64,000 nucleotides of DNA from Kribbella turkmenica. Lineage in GTDB: Bacteria; Actinomycetota; Actinomycetes; Propionibacteriales; Kribbellaceae. Shown in pieces: positions 40,820-50,869 of this stretch. The stretch is from positions 1-64,000 of the forward strand of contig NZ_SMKR01000004.1 in NCBI RefSeq assembly GCF_004348725.1, in the 5' to 3' direction. Positions within the stretch are counted from its first letter, which is position 1. Each line of letters starts with the position of its first letter. Position numbers and translations under genes: made by a program. The notes beneath the pieces are model-generated. The model did not search any database. It was not told the origin of the DNA and saw nothing but the letters and a program-made list of their open reading frames with translations.

Positions 40820-41698
40820 TTACAGCCGGTGCGTCAGATCGGTCAGCGCCTGGCCCAGCGGGAGGTCGACGCGATGGGCGGCGTACGGATCGCCGCGGGT
40901 GACCCCCTGGTTGATGATCAGCACCGGCTTCCCGGCCTTGACGGCGTGCCGGACGAAGCGGAAACCGGACATCACCGTCAGGGACGAGCCGAGGACGAGC
41001 ATCGCGGACGCGTCGTCGATCAGGCGGTAGCAGCGTTCGACCCGCGGCTTCGGCACGTTCTCGCCGAAGAACACCACGTCGGGTTTGAGGATGCCCCCGC
41101 AGACCGTGCAGTCCACCAGCCGGAAGCCACGGACCGCCTGCTCCGGGAGCTCCGCGTCGCCGTCCGGGTTGATCCGGGTCACCTCGGCCTCGAACTCCGG
41201 GTTCGCCGCGCGGAGACGGTGGTCGAGAACCTCGCGGGCCGACGTCGTCCGGCAGTTCAGGCAGATGACCCGGTCGAGGTTGCCGTGCAACTCGATCACG
41301 TCGCGGGCGCCGGCGGCCTGGTGGAGGCCGTCGACGTTCTGGGTGATGACGCCGTTGAGGTATCCGCGGGCCTGGAGGGCCGCGACCGCCAGGTGGCCCT
41401 CGTTCGGCTGCGCGCGGGCGATCGTGCGCCAGCCCAGGTGGCTGCGCGCCCAGTAGCGCCGCCGGCCGGACTCGCCGGCCACGAAGTCGCCGTACGTCAT
41501 CGGGCTGTGGGTCCGCAGGCTGCCGGTCTCGCCGCGGTAGTCCGGGATGCCGGACTCGGTGGAGATGCCTGCCCCGGTCAGTACGGCGACGTCGCCCGCG
41601 GCCACGACGTCCGCAACCGGCGTGACGTCCGTCGTACCGGGCTCGAGCGCCGACACGTCAGGGCCGGGTTCCCATTGCAGTGTCGGACGCGAACGCAC
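40820..41698 (-). CDS. Sir2-family NAD-dependent protein deacetylase
   Basis: About 292 residues from a GTG at 41698; GTGs at 41743 and 41656 are possible starts, and no Shine-Dalgarno decides. The NAD-binding 'LTGAGISTESGIPDYRG', catalytic 'ITQNVDGLHQAAG' and a zinc site made of two CxxC pairs (CLNC; CTVC) are intact. It would deacylate lysines in metabolic proteins. It follows the LLM oxidoreductase gene by 60 bp, probably as one unit. Confidence 0.93.
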   Translation of the reverse strand: MRSRPTLQWEPGPDVSALEPGTTDVTPVADVVAAGDVAVLTGAGISTESGIPDYRGETGSLRTHSPMTYGDFVAGESGRRRYWARSHLGWRTIARAQPNEGHLAVAALQARGYLNGVITQNVDGLHQAAGARDVIELHGNLDRVICLNCRTTSAREVLDHRLRAANPEFEAEVTRINPDGDAELPEQAVRGFRLVDCTVCGGILKPDVVFFGENVPKPRVERCYRLIDDASAMLVLGSSLTVMSGFRFVRHAVKAGKPVLIINQGVTRGDPYAAHRVDLPLGQALTDLTHRL

Positions 41699-41758
41699 CC
41701 TTTCAGGGTAACCAGCTACCGGCAACGGCCACCGAGCACGCACGTCAGAGCGGGTTGC

Positions 41759-42616
41759 TCAGCTGACTCTGGGTGGACCGGCTCTGAGGCGGCGCTCGGC
41801 GGCGGCGCGAACCTCGGTGGCGTCCATCGACGACCAGTCGGCGTCGATCCACCAGGTCGCGCCCGCCTCGGCCCAGGGACGCACGGTGTCGGCGGCCTTG
41901 GGGTCGTGCGCGGCGGTGGTGCCTTCGACGACGACGTCGTACCCGTCCGTGGTCAGGCCGTGCTCGGCGCGTTCACGACGGATCCACTCGATCCCCTTCG
42001 ACAGGAGCTCCGGCGTCCACTCCCCTCGCTCCGCACCGGGCGGCACGACGTAGGCCGGCAGCCAGCCGTCCTGCAGGGCGGCGCGGCGCATCGACTTCGG
42101 CCGCGGCCAGGCGCCGACCACCCAGGTCGGGATCCGCGGCTGCTGGACGGGCGGCGGCGGCGCCGGCGGCATCAGGGCGGCGATCTTCCGTGACCGGTAG
42201 TGCTTCCCGGCGTACTCGAACGGCTGGTCGCGCCACAGGTGCTGCAGCATCTCCAGCGAGTCGTCCATCAACTCGGCGCGGACCTTGCGTCCCGGATCGT
42301 CCTCGAACAACCAGAACCGGTCCTCCCCGGTGACTCCGAGCCCGACCGACAACGTCACCCGGCCGTTGCTCAGGTTGTCCACCGTCGACGTCTGACCGGC
42401 CAGGTCCCACGGTGTGCGCCGCGGCAGCGGGGTCAGCATCGTCCCGAGGCGGATCCGCTCGGTCGTCATCGCGGCCGCGGCCAGCATCGCCCAGGCGTCG
42501 ATTCCCCACACCGACTCCCAGACGAAGAACCCGTCCCACCCGTGCTCTTCGGCCAGCGCCGCCAGCTCGGCGGCCGCCCGGGCATCGCCGTACGCCATCA
42601 CGAAGCCGTATCTCAT
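41759..42616 (-). CDS. LLM-class flavin-dependent oxidoreductase (probably F420 or FMN)
   Basis: A 285-residue TIM-barrel luciferase-like protein starting MRYGFVMAYGDARAAAELAALAEEHGWDGFFVWE. The typical 'MTTERIRLGTMLTPLPRRTPWDLAGQTSTVDNLSNGRVTLSVGLGV' region follows. The GVTGEDRFW and PRIPTWVVGAW elements support the actinobacterial LLM group. Substrate unknown. The ATG at 42616 is chosen because the upstream in-frame extension is not conserved in character. Confidence 0.88.
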   Translation of the reverse strand: MRYGFVMAYGDARAAAELAALAEEHGWDGFFVWESVWGIDAWAMLAAAAMTTERIRLGTMLTPLPRRTPWDLAGQTSTVDNLSNGRVTLSVGLGVTGEDRFWLFEDDPGRKVRAELMDDSLEMLQHLWRDQPFEYAGKHYRSRKIAALMPPAPPPPVQQPRIPTWVVGAWPRPKSMRRAALQDGWLPAYVVPPGAERGEWTPELLSKGIEWIRRERAEHGLTTDGYDVVVEGTTAAHDPKAADTVRPWAEAGATWWIDADWSSMDATEVRAAAERRLRAGPPRVS

Positions 42617-42929
42617 GCCTCTGGACGCTAGCGCCCGGCACCGACAATCACCCGACCGCGGCGAACCCCTCGTCGGAGGACAACGACGGATCGACTCGCC
42701 GGTGCGCACGTGTCCGCTCAGCGGTGCACTTTCCCCACATTCCGGTACGGCCCGGTCCGTATCCCCGTATGGTGTGGGTGTTCGCCTGGCGGAGAAACCC
42801 CACTTCCCGGACAGCCAGGCCGACACGCAGGGCCTGCGACTCTCCCCCACGAGCGTCGCCCCGTTGCCCCGATCGGCCGCCGACGTTGTCCGGGCCCGCC
42901 AGGCGGGCTCGCGTCCGGGTCGGCCAGCG
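42617..42929. other. 313-bp gap after truB; one hairpin, no supported gene
   Basis: The only structure I see is GCCCGCC-A-GGCGGGC at 42893-42907, 23 bp after the truB stop on the minus strand. It is a plausible terminator of the rimP-truB operon. The rest contains no convincing coding frame. The promoter for the LLM-sirtuin unit should lie in 42617-42720. Confidence 0.45.
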
Positions 42930-43832
42930 CTAACCGACGAACACCGCGGTGGGTTTCGCCACCGGGCCGTGGGCCTCGTACAGCGCCAGGAAGGTCCCGG
43001 TGGGGTCGAACATCGCCGTCTGGCCGGCCGGGAGCTTCACCCCGGACAACGGCCGGCCGGTGCGGATCGCGGCGGCCTGCTCGGCGTCCGCGTCGTACCG
43101 GGGGAACGTGCCGGCGGCAACCTCGGCGATGGGCAGCCACGCGAACGACTGCGCCAGTGATTCGAGCGTGTGCGCGACCGAGAGGTCGAAGGAGCCCACC
43201 CGCGTACGGCGGAGGGCAGTGAGGTGACCGCCGACGCCCAGCTCGGCGCCGAGGTCGCGGGCGAGCGCCCGGATGTAGGTGCCGCTGGAGCAGTCGACCG
43301 AGATGTCGACCGCCAGCCCGGACGGCCCCGGGCGGACGTCGAGCACGTCGTACCGGGAGACCGTGACGCTCCGGGCCTTGAGCGCAACCTCCTCGCCGGC
43401 CCGGACGCGTTCGTACGCGCGCCGGCCGTCGACCTTGATCGCGGACACCTTGGACGGCACCTGCGAGATCTCCCCGCGGAACCGGGACACCGCGGCCTCG
43501 ATCGCCTCGGCCGTCACGCCGTCGACCGGCGCGGTGGTCAGGATCTCGCCCTCCGCGTCGTCGGTCGTCGTGGCCGCGCCGAGCAGGACGGTCGCGTCGT
43601 ACGACTTGTCGGCCAGCTGCAGGTGGCCCAGCAGCCGGGTCGCGCGGTTGAGGCCGACGACCAGCACGCCGGTCGCCATCGGGTCCAGCGTGCCGGCGTG
43701 ACCGACCTTGCGGGTCCCGGCCAGCCGGCGGATCCGGGCGACCACGGTGTGCGAGGTCAGCCCGGCCGGCTTGTCGACGACGACAATGCCGTCGGCAACG
43801 ACCGGGGCACCGTCACTCGTCGTCGCTGTCAT
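42930..43832 (-). CDS. truB: tRNA pseudouridine(55) synthase
   Basis: A 300-residue enzyme. The catalytic Asp50 lies in 'GHAGTLDPMATGVL'. The 'KSYDATVLLGAATTTDDAEG' and 'DCSSGTYIRALARDLG' motifs identify TruB, and a short actinobacterial C-terminal domain follows. It converts U55 of the T-loop. The start overlaps the rbfA end by 20 bp, in the standard rbfA-truB order. Confidence 0.97.
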   Translation of the reverse strand: MTATTSDGAPVVADGIVVVDKPAGLTSHTVVARIRRLAGTRKVGHAGTLDPMATGVLVVGLNRATRLLGHLQLADKSYDATVLLGAATTTDDAEGEILTTAPVDGVTAEAIEAAVSRFRGEISQVPSKVSAIKVDGRRAYERVRAGEEVALKARSVTVSRYDVLDVRPGPSGLAVDISVDCSSGTYIRALARDLGAELGVGGHLTALRRTRVGSFDLSVAHTLESLAQSFAWLPIAEVAAGTFPRYDADAEQAAAIRTGRPLSGVKLPAGQTAMFDPTGTFLALYEAHGPVAKPTAVFVG

Positions 43833-44250
43833 CGTCCCCGCGGTGCTTGTAGGGGTCGGGCTCGCCGGCCGGCTTGGCCTGGGCGGCCGCCTTGGCCACT
43901 TCGGCGTCGGCCTCGCGCGCCTTGGCCAGCAGTTCCTCGATGTGCCCCGCGCTCTCCGGGACAGCGTCCAGGAAGAACGCCACGCTCGGGGTGTGCCGCA
44001 GGCCGAGGGCCTTGCCGACCTCGCTGCGGATCAGCCCGCGCGCCGACTCCAGGGCGGCCGCGGTCGAGGCCCGCGCCTGCTCGTCGCCGTACACGGTGTA
44101 GAAGATGCTGGCCTCGCGCAGGTCGCCGGTCAGCCGCGCGTCCGTCACGGTGACGAAGCCCAGCCGCGGGTCCTTCACCCGGCGCTCGAGCAGCTCCGCC
44201 ACGAGTACCTGGATCCGGTCGGCCAACTGCTTCGCCCTTGCTTCACCCAT
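43813..44250 (-). CDS. rbfA: 30S ribosome-binding factor A
   Basis: A 145-residue KH-like cold-adaptation factor. Signature pieces are 'RIQVLVAELLERRVKDPRLGFVTVTDARLTGDLREASIFYTVYG' and 'LGLRHTPSVAFFLD'. A charged C-terminal tail (DADAEVAKAAAQ to DDDSDDE) is usual in actinobacteria. It assists 16S 5'-end maturation. It lies 100 bp after infB. Confidence 0.97.
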   Translation of the reverse strand: MGEARAKQLADRIQVLVAELLERRVKDPRLGFVTVTDARLTGDLREASIFYTVYGDEQARASTAAALESARGLIRSEVGKALGLRHTPSVAFFLDAVPESAGHIEELLAKAREADAEVAKAAAQAKPAGEPDPYKHRGDDDSDDE

Positions 44251-44350
44251 CAGGGCTCACTCCCTCATTCATGCGTAACGTCCGGAGAGAACACCGCCTC
44301 CCCGGACGTTACCCCGGTGGCCCGGCAGACGCCGGGCCACCGTCGGCGGA

Positions 44351-47300
44351 TCAGTTGCGCGGCTTCTCGCGCAGCTCGAACGACTCCACGACGTCGCCGA
44401 TCTTGATGTCGTTGTAGCCGTTGATGGTCAGACCGCACTCGAAGCCCTCACGGACCTCGGACGCGTCGTCCTTGAACCTCTTCAGCGACGACAGCTCGGT
44501 GTTGTCGACCACCACCGCGCCGTCCCGGATCAACCGGACCTTGGCGTTGCGGCGGATGACGCCACTGGTCACCCAGCAACCGGCGATGTTGCCCACCTTC
44601 GAGGAGCGGAAGATCTCCCGGATCTCCGCCTGGCCCAGGGTGGCCTCCTCGTAGATCGGCTTGAGCATGCCCTTCAGGGCGGCCTCGATGTCGTCGATGG
44701 CCGAGTAGATGACCGAGTAGTACCGGACATCCACGCCCTCGCGCTCGGCCAGGTCACCGGCCTTGCCCGCCGGCCGCACGTTGAAGCCGATGATGACGGC
44801 GTTCGAGGCGATGGCCAGGTTGACATCGTTCTCGTTGATCGCACCGACACCGCGGTCGATGACGCGCAGGTTGACCTCGTCGCCGACCTCGATCCGGACC
44901 AGCGCGTCCTCCAGCGCCTCGACAGAACCGGACACGTCGCCCTTGAGGATGAGCAGCAGCTCCTGGGTCTCGCCCTTCTCCATCGAGGCCATGAAGTCCT
45001 CGAGGGTCCGGCGCGCGCGCCGCTTGGCGTTCGCCGCCGCCCGGGCCCGGGCTTCCCGCTTCTCCGCGATCTGCCGGGCCCTGCGGTCGTCGTCGACCAC
45101 CAGGAACTTGTCACCCGCACCCGGTACGGCGGTCAGGCCGAGCACCAGGACCGGACGCGACGGCGTCGCCTCCTCGACCGGGTCGCCGTGCTCGTCGAGC
45201 ATGGCCCGGACCCGGCCGTACGCCGGACCCGCCACCATCGAGTCGCCGACCCGCAGCGTGCCGCGCTGCACCAGCACGGTCGCCACCGGACCACGGCCCT
45301 TGTCCAGGTTGGCCTCGATCGCGATGCCCTCGGCGTGCATGTTCGGGTTGGCCCGCAGGTCCAGCGCCGCGTCAGCGGTCAGCACGACGCTCTCGAGCAG
45401 CCCGTCGATGTTGATCCGGGACTTCGCCGAGACGTCGACGAACATGGTGTCGCCGCCGTACTCCTCGGGAACCAGGCCGTACTCGGTCAGCTGACCGCGC
45501 ACCTTGGCCGGATCGGCGCTCGGGACGTCGATCTTGTTCACCGCGACCACGATCGGCACACCGGCCGCGCGGGCGTGGTTCAGCGCCTCGATCGTCTGCG
45601 GCATCACGCCGTCGTCGGCCGCGACCACCAGGATGACGATGTCGGTGGCCTGCGCACCACGGGCACGCATGGCGGTGAACGCCTCGTGACCCGGGGTGTC
45701 GACGAAGGTGATGGCCCGCTGCTCGCCGTCGACCTCGGTGGTCACCTGGTACGCACCGATGTGCTGGGTGATGCCACCGGCCTCCTTGGCGACCACGTTC
45801 GCCTCGCGGACGGCGTCCAGCAGCTTCGTCTTACCGTGGTCGACGTGACCCATGACGGTCACCACCGGCGGCCGCTTGACCAGGTCGCTCTCGTCGCCCT
45901 CGTCAGAACCGAAGTCGATGTCGAACGACTGCAGCAGCTCGCGGTCCTCGTCCTCCGGGGACACGATCTGGACGTCGTAGTTCAGCTCGGTGCCGAGCAG
46001 CTGCAGCGTCTCCTCGTTGACCGACTGGGTCGCGGTCACCATCTCGCCGAGGTGGAACAGCACCTGCACCAGCGACGCCGGGTCGACGCCGACCTTCTCG
46101 GCGAAGTCCGTCAGCGACGCGCCGCGGGCCAGCCGGACGACCTCGCCGTCACCGTGCTTGACGCGGACGCCGCCGACCGCCGGCGCCTGCATGTTGTCGA
46201 ACTCCTGGCGCTTCGCCCGCTTCGACTTGCGGCCACGTCTCGCCGGACCACCCGGACGGCCGAAGGCACCCTGGGTGCCGCCGCGGCCGCGGTTGCCCGG
46301 ACCTGGACGGCCACCGCCGCCACCGGGCGGGCCGCTGGGGCCGCCGCCACCCGGGCGGAAACCACCGCCGCCACCACCGGCGCGCGCACCGGCACCGGGT
46401 CCACCCGGACCACCGCTGGGACGGCCGCGGCCACCGCCGCCGCCACTACCACCACCGGGACCGGACGGGCGGCCGGTGAACGTACCGGCCGACGACTTCG
46501 GCATCATCGCCGGGTTGGGGCGCGGCGCGCCGGGCACACCCGACGGACGCGGGCGGTCGCTGCCGCCGCCGCCGCGACCCTGCGGCGGACGCGGCGGCAT
46601 GCCGGCCGGGCTCGCACCCTGACCGGAGCCACCCTGGCCGCCGGGACCCGGGCGGGCGCCACCGCGCTGCATGCCCTGGGTCGAGCTGAAGGGGTTGTTG
46701 CCCGGACGCGGAGCACCCGGACGGGCGCCACCCGCCTGGCCGCCCGGAGCACCCGGCCGCGGCGCACCACCGGGACGCGGGGCGCCGGGACGCGGCGCAT
46801 TGCCCGGACGCGGGGTCGCACCCGGGGCACCCGGACGCGGACCGGAACCCTGGCCACCCGGACGCGGTGCCGGACGGGCCGGGGACTCGGCGGCCGGACG
46901 CTGCTCCTGCGGCGTGGCCGGCTGGGCCGGCGTACGCCTCGGCGCCTCGGGGGACGCCTTGGCGGCCGGAGCCTCGAACGACGGCGCGGGCGCCTCGGCC
47001 GGAGCCGCCGGAGCGGTCTCCTGCCGCGGACCCGGCTTGGGACCAGGACGCGGACCCGGCTTCACCGGGGACGGCGCGGCCTTGGCCGGAGCCGGCGCGG
47101 CCTGCTCGGTCGCGGCCGGCTCGGCCGCCACCGGAGCCGGTGCCGACTCGGCGGCCGGCGCAGGACGCTCGGCGGCCGGCGCAGGACGCTCGGCCGGGGC
47201 CGCCGGAGCGGCCTTCTTCGCCGGCTCGGCAGGCGCGACCGGAGCGGTCGCCTGCGGCGCGGCGGACGTGCTGGCGGCGGCCTTCTTGGCCGCGCGCTTC

Positions 47301-47467
47301 TTCGGCGGGTTCTTCTCGAACTCTTCCGCCAACCTACGGACTACCGGTGCCTCGATCGTCGAGGATGCCGATCGGACGAACTCGCCCATGTCGTTCAGTC
47401 TGGTCAGAACGACCTTGCTGGTAACTCCGAGCTCCTTCGCGAGCTCGTAGACCCGGACCTTTGCCAC
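44351..47467 (-). CDS. infB: Translation initiation factor IF-2
   Basis: 1038 residues from a GTG at 47467 with a GAGGGAGAG site. The N-terminal IF2N domain ([20 protein letters not shown]) is followed by ~400 residues of Ala/Pro- then Gly/Arg/Pro-rich low complexity. A second IF2N segment precedes the GTPase domain, whose G1 motif GHVDHGKT lies near 539-546. Domains II-IV follow, ending in the fMet-tRNA-binding C2 region ([20 protein letters not shown]). The long disordered linker is typical of high-GC actinobacteria. Three 14-bp-spaced repeats occur in the leader. Confidence 0.98.
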   Translation of the reverse strand: MAKVRVYELAKELGVTSKVVLTRLNDMGEFVRSASSTIEAPVVRRLAEEFEKNPPKKRAAKKAAASTSAAPQATAPVAPAEPAKKAAPAAPAERPAPAAERPAPAAESAPAPVAAEPAATEQAAPAPAKAAPSPVKPGPRPGPKPGPRQETAPAAPAEAPAPSFEAPAAKASPEAPRRTPAQPATPQEQRPAAESPARPAPRPGGQGSGPRPGAPGATPRPGNAPRPGAPRPGGAPRPGAPGGQAGGARPGAPRPGNNPFSSTQGMQRGGARPGPGGQGGSGQGASPAGMPPRPPQGRGGGGSDRPRPSGVPGAPRPNPAMMPKSSAGTFTGRPSGPGGGSGGGGGRGRPSGGPGGPGAGARAGGGGGGFRPGGGGPSGPPGGGGGRPGPGNRGRGGTQGAFGRPGGPARRGRKSKRAKRQEFDNMQAPAVGGVRVKHGDGEVVRLARGASLTDFAEKVGVDPASLVQVLFHLGEMVTATQSVNEETLQLLGTELNYDVQIVSPEDEDRELLQSFDIDFGSDEGDESDLVKRPPVVTVMGHVDHGKTKLLDAVREANVVAKEAGGITQHIGAYQVTTEVDGEQRAITFVDTPGHEAFTAMRARGAQATDIVILVVAADDGVMPQTIEALNHARAAGVPIVVAVNKIDVPSADPAKVRGQLTEYGLVPEEYGGDTMFVDVSAKSRINIDGLLESVVLTADAALDLRANPNMHAEGIAIEANLDKGRGPVATVLVQRGTLRVGDSMVAGPAYGRVRAMLDEHGDPVEEATPSRPVLVLGLTAVPGAGDKFLVVDDDRRARQIAEKREARARAAANAKRRARRTLEDFMASMEKGETQELLLILKGDVSGSVEALEDALVRIEVGDEVNLRVIDRGVGAINENDVNLAIASNAVIIGFNVRPAGKAGDLAEREGVDVRYYSVIYSAIDDIEAALKGMLKPIYEEATLGQAEIREIFRSSKVGNIAGCWVTSGVIRRNAKVRLIRDGAVVVDNTELSSLKRFKDDASEVREGFECGLTINGYNDIKIGDVVESFELREKPRN

Positions 47468-47518
47468 TACTCTCCCTCTGGTCCGAGCCTGGGCGCGGAC
47501 CGTTAGTTGACGTACGTG

Positions 47519-47553
47519 CTCATCGCTTTGCACTCATCGGTAAACACTCATCG
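47519..47553 (-). repeat. Three direct repeats with 14-bp period in the infB leader
   Basis: CTCATCG on the plus strand (CGATGAG in the infB transcript) occurs at 47519-47525, 47533-47539 and 47547-47553, exactly 14 bp apart. The spacers differ. It lies 52-86 nt before the infB start in the ylxR-infB gap, so it could be a protein- or RNA-binding array. Confidence 0.45.
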
Positions 47554-47601
47554 AGTGGTCATGAGTCGATGACCCGCCTTCATGTCGGTCACACGGTCCG
47601 G

Positions 47602-47904
47602 TCAGACCGTGTGTACATCTTTGCTATCACGCTGCGCGACGTACTCCCGCAGCCCGGTCAGTTCGAGCGGACCCGGGACCCTGAAGGCCCGCGGGAACGC
47701 CTTGCGTCGGACAGCGAGCTCGAAGCACTCGGCCGTGGGGTGCAGGTGCGCACCACGGCCGGGCGCCCGATGCCCGGGATCCGGGAGGACAAGTCCTCCG
47801 GACGCCGTCATCCGCAGCAGGTCTGCCGGACAGGACCGCTTCCGGCACCCGATACAGGTACGCTCCCGGGGCTTGCCAGGGCGCGCGTCTGCAGTCACTG
47901 TCAC
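47602..47904 (-). CDS. ylxR: YlxR-family (DUF448) RNA-binding protein
   Basis: A 100-residue protein starting GTG at 47904. The family signature 'RERTCIGCRKR' and the terminal 'AVRRKAFPRAFRV' are present. YlxR-type proteins are small nucleic-acid-binding factors encoded between nusA and infB; regulatory roles have been reported, including effects on RNase P in Bacillus. Position and size match. Confidence 0.93.
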   Translation of the reverse strand: MTVTADARPGKPRERTCIGCRKRSCPADLLRMTASGGLVLPDPGHRAPGRGAHLHPTAECFELAVRRKAFPRAFRVPGPLELTGLREYVAQRDSKDVHTV

Positions 47905-47949
47905 GTGATCCTCAGGGTGTGGTTGCGACTCAGTCGACGGACCGAGAGA

Positions 47950-48942
47950 TCAGTCTACCTTCTCGCCCTCACGAGTCACATCGGTATCCGGCCGGATGTC
48001 GATCCGCCAGCCGGTCAGCCGGGCGGCGAGGCGGGCGTTCTGCCCCTCCTTGCCGATCGCCAGCGACAACTGGTAGTCGGGTACGACGACCCGCGCGGCG
48101 CGGGCCGCGGCGTCCACGACCTCCACCGACGTAACCTGCGCCGGCGACAGCGCATTCCCGACGAAGGTGGCCGGGTCGTCGCTGTGGTCGATGATGTCGA
48201 TCTTCTCGCCGTGCAGCTCGTGCATGATGTTGCGCACCCGCTGACCCATCGGCCCGATGCACGCGCCCTTGCCGTTGACCGACGGATTCAGCGTCCGGAC
48301 GGCGATCTTGGTGCGGTGACCGGCCTCGCGCGCGATCGCGGTGATCTCCACCGTGCCGTCGGCGATCTCCGGCACCTCGAGCGCGAACAGCTTCTTCACC
48401 AGGTTCGGGTGCGTCCGGCTGACGGTGATCTGCGGGCCCTTGAAGCCCTTGCGGACCCCGACGACGTAGACCCGCAGCCGCGAGCCGTGCTCGTACTTCT
48501 CCCCCGGCACCTGCTCCGGGGCCGGCAGCACGGCCTCGATCTTGCCGAGGTCGACCATCACCGAGCGCGGGTCGCGGCCCTGCTGGATCACACCGGACAC
48601 GATGTCGCCCTCCTTGCCGGAGAACTCGCCGTACCGGACCTCGTCCTCGGCGTCGCGCAGCCGCTGCAGGATGATCTGCTTGGCCGTGGTGGCTGCGATC
48701 CGGCCGAAGTCGTGCGGCGTGTCGTCGTACTCCCGGGCCAGCGTGCCGTCCTCGGCGAACTCGCGCGCGTACACGGTGACGTGCCCGGTCTTGCGGTCCA
48801 GCTCGGCCCGGGCATGCTGCTGGGCGCCCTCGGTGCGGTGGTACGCCACCAGCAGCGCCTGCTCGATCGCCTCGACGACGACGTCCAGGGAGATGTCCTT
48901 CTCCCGTTCCAGCGACCGCAGGACGGCCATGTCGATGTCCAT
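47950..48942 (-). CDS. nusA: Transcription termination/antitermination factor NusA
   Basis: A 330-residue protein. The N-terminal RNA-polymerase-binding domain ([18 protein letters not shown]) is followed by S1, KH1 and KH2 domains. KH motifs are seen in '[32 protein letters not shown]' and '[24 protein letters not shown]'. The acidic repeats of E. coli NusA are absent, as usual in Gram-positives. It starts 1 bp after the rimP stop region and continues to ylxR and infB. Confidence 0.97.
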   Translation of the reverse strand: MDIDMAVLRSLEREKDISLDVVVEAIEQALLVAYHRTEGAQQHARAELDRKTGHVTVYAREFAEDGTLAREYDDTPHDFGRIAATTAKQIILQRLRDAEDEVRYGEFSGKEGDIVSGVIQQGRDPRSVMVDLGKIEAVLPAPEQVPGEKYEHGSRLRVYVVGVRKGFKGPQITVSRTHPNLVKKLFALEVPEIADGTVEITAIAREAGHRTKIAVRTLNPSVNGKGACIGPMGQRVRNIMHELHGEKIDIIDHSDDPATFVGNALSPAQVTSVEVVDAAARAARVVVPDYQLSLAIGKEGQNARLAARLTGWRIDIRPDTDVTREGEKVD

Positions 48943-48943
48943 G

Positions 48944-49477
48944 TCAGTTCTCCTCCACCGTGCCGTCAGCCGGCGTCTCGGGGTCGTCCTTGCCGGCAGC
49001 CCGGTTGAATTCGATCTGGACCTTGGCCTTGGCCACGTCGGCGTACGCGACCGTGCGGACCTTGCCGTCCACGTCCAGCTCGGCCGCCTCGTCGGAGGCG
49101 GACTTGATCCGGCCGGTCACCGCGCCGCCGGCGGTCAGCGTGACCGCGACCAGCCGGCTGACGTTGCGGCGCCAGTGCCGGGGAAGGGTGAGCGGGCGGT
49201 CCACGCCCGGGCTGGAGACCTCCAGCGTGTACGCGCCGTCGCCGATGAAAGAGTCCGCGGCGCCTTCTCGATCCAACGCCTTGGAGATGGCCCGGGTGAC
49301 CTCGGCGACGTCGTCCAGGCTGATCCCGCCGTCGCGGTCGACGAGCACGCGCAGCAACCGCCGTCGGCCGGCCGGCGCGATGTCGGCGGCCTCCAGGTCG
49401 CAGCCGAACTGCTCGACGATCGGCCGCAGGAAGTTCTCGAGGCTCGAGGTGTCCGTGTGGTCAGTCCTTCGGCTCAC
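48944..49477 (-). CDS. rimP: Ribosome maturation factor RimP
   Basis: A 177-residue factor for 30S assembly. Characteristic motifs are '[28 protein letters not shown]', '[30 protein letters not shown]' and '[22 protein letters not shown]'. I use the GTG at 49477; the alternative upstream codon is a TTG. It is the first gene of the long minus-strand operon rimP-nusA-ylxR-infB-rbfA-truB. Confidence 0.96.
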   Translation of the reverse strand: MSRRTDHTDTSSLENFLRPIVEQFGCDLEAADIAPAGRRRLLRVLVDRDGGISLDDVAEVTRAISKALDREGAADSFIGDGAYTLEVSSPGVDRPLTLPRHWRRNVSRLVAVTLTAGGAVTGRIKSASDEAAELDVDGKVRTVAYADVAKAKVQIEFNRAAGKDDPETPADGTVEEN

Positions 49478-49632
49478 AGGTAGACCTGCCTCTCTCTCCA
49501 ATTGTGCACCCGTTCCACCGCCCGGCGATCCGACCGAGGGCAGTAGCCCACCATATCGGGCCGACGGCGATGCTTACGTCACCGGCTCGTCCCAGGCCGG
49601 TCACCGGCACGTCACCGGGGTATCGTTCCGCC

Positions 49633-50181
49633 GTGCCGAATCACCCGCGCCTGTCGCGTCGCCGTGTCGTCGTCACTGCCGCCATGGTGCCCGGCGCGGT
49701 GGCGTTGGCCTCCTGCACCGACGACTCGGGCGGCTCCGGCACCGCGGGCGGAGCGAAGAGCCCCGACGGCGTTCAGCCTGCCGAGGAGACACCCAGCACC
49801 GATCCGGCGATCGTCGCGGCACTCACCGCAGCGGCCACCCTGTCGACCCAGCTGTCGCTGCAATACACCGCCCTCAGCACCAAGTTCCCCGCCCTGCGTA
49901 CCCGGCTCGCCGCAGGGGCGAAGTACCACGCGAGCCACCTGACACGTCTCAAGGCGGTCCCCGGCGTGCAAGCGGTCACCGGCAAGGCGCAGGCGGTCCC
50001 GAGTACGTCGGCCGCCGCGCTGACCGACCTGGCCAAACGGGAGAAGGCCGCCGCGGTCGCTCATGCCGCGGCCGCCGCCAAGGTGTCCGGCGAGCACGCG
50101 CGGCTGCTCGCGATGATCGCCGCGGCCGAGACCCAGCTGGCGATCACGCTCACCCCGAAGAAGAAGGCGGACCAGCAGTGA
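49633..50181 (+). CDS. Twin-arginine lipoprotein, helical, unknown function
   Basis: A 182-residue protein from a GTG at 49633. The N-terminus combines a Tat motif (LSRRRVVVT) and a lipobox ending ALASC, so it is an exported lipoprotein. The mature part after an acidic, Gly/Ser-rich linker is a long helical, Ala/Lys-rich domain with 'YHASHLTRLKAVPG', resembling the ferritin-like DUF4439 fold. It overlaps the next gene by 4 bp. Divergent from rimP. The pair is probably an exported partner and its cytoplasmic relative. Confidence 0.8.
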   Translation: MPNHPRLSRRRVVVTAAMVPGAVALASCTDDSGGSGTAGGAKSPDGVQPAEETPSTDPAIVAALTAAATLSTQLSLQYTALSTKFPALRTRLAAGAKYHASHLTRLKAVPGVQAVTGKAQAVPSTSAAALTDLAKREKAAAVAHAAAAAKVSGEHARLLAMIAAAETQLAITLTPKKKADQQ

Positions 50182-50588
50182 CCGAGGTGGAGGCGCTCCA
50201 GGCGGCGCTCGCCGGCGAGCACGCGGCCATGTACGGCGTGGGCGTGGCCGGCGGCAAGCTCAGCGGCGCCCGGTTCCGCGCGGCGACTGACACCTTCGAG
50301 CAGCACCGCCGCAATCGCGACCGGCTGACCCGGTTGGTGATCGCGGCCGGCGAGACCCCGGTGGCCGCGGAAGCGGCGTACGACCTGCCGCAGGCGGTGT
50401 CGAACACCGCGACCGCCGCCGCCCTGGTCCTGCTGATCGAACGCCGGCTGACTGCCGTGTACGGCGACCTGGTCGAGGCGGCCGGGCAACCGGCCGTCCG
50501 GGCGTTCGCGATCCAGACCCTGCTGGCGACCGCGAGCGCCCAGCTCGCCTGGGGCGGTGCGCCGGTGGCGTTCCCTGGTGATGTCTGA
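50178..50588 (+). CDS. Ferritin-like DUF4439 protein
   Basis: A 136-residue protein from a GTG at 50178. The helical ferritin-like pattern 'EVEALQAALAGEHAAMYGVGVAGGKL' and 'FEQHRRNRDRLTRLVIAAGETPVAAEAAYDLP' is the DUF4439 signature. The Glu/His positions could bind metal, but a full di-iron set is not obvious. Translation is coupled to the lipoprotein gene (GTGA overlap). Next to rimP-nusA this gene pair is common in actinobacteria, so it is probably not part of the hydrazine operon that starts 281 bp later. Confidence 0.88.
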   Translation: MTEVEALQAALAGEHAAMYGVGVAGGKLSGARFRAATDTFEQHRRNRDRLTRLVIAAGETPVAAEAAYDLPQAVSNTATAAALVLLIERRLTAVYGDLVEAAGQPAVRAFAIQTLLATASAQLAWGGAPVAFPGDV

Positions 50589-50621
50589 GCGTAGTCATTC
50601 GGACACGAAACGCCGCTACAA

Positions 50622-50662
50622 CGAATAACTTCCGGTCTGGTTACGCATTGACCGGAAATTCG
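50622..50662 (+). terminator. Hairpin separating the DUF4439 pair from the hydrazine operon
   Basis: Arms TTCCGGTC (50630-50637) and GACCGGAA (50650-50657) pair perfectly around 12 nt, and outer CGAAT/ATTCG bases (50622-50626, 50658-50662) extend the stem across a 3-nt bulge. A T-rich stretch follows. It lies 34 bp after the DUF4439 stop. The remaining ~200 bp to the cupin gene are AT-rich (TATATT at 50699-50704) and should hold the operon promoter. Confidence 0.55.
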
Positions 50663-50869
50663 TTGCGTATTCCTCTTTACTCGCAGCGCGACCTTACCTA
50701 TATTTTCGGCCACGGAGACTGGGGGGTCGCCGAAGCTTTCACGACTACGTTGGTGGCGTTGGTCGTGCGCATCCACAGCTGATTCCAGCGCGTCTGTTCC
50801 GTGTCCCATTTCCGCTGTCATTCAACTTCTTGAGCCGCGCCCTGAGCCGGCTACGGAGGGTGGCGAAGC

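Noticed and set aside
44351-47467. Gly/Arg/Pro low-complexity run as a novel repeat protein
   Set aside because: It is the normal disordered N-terminal linker of actinobacterial IF-2.
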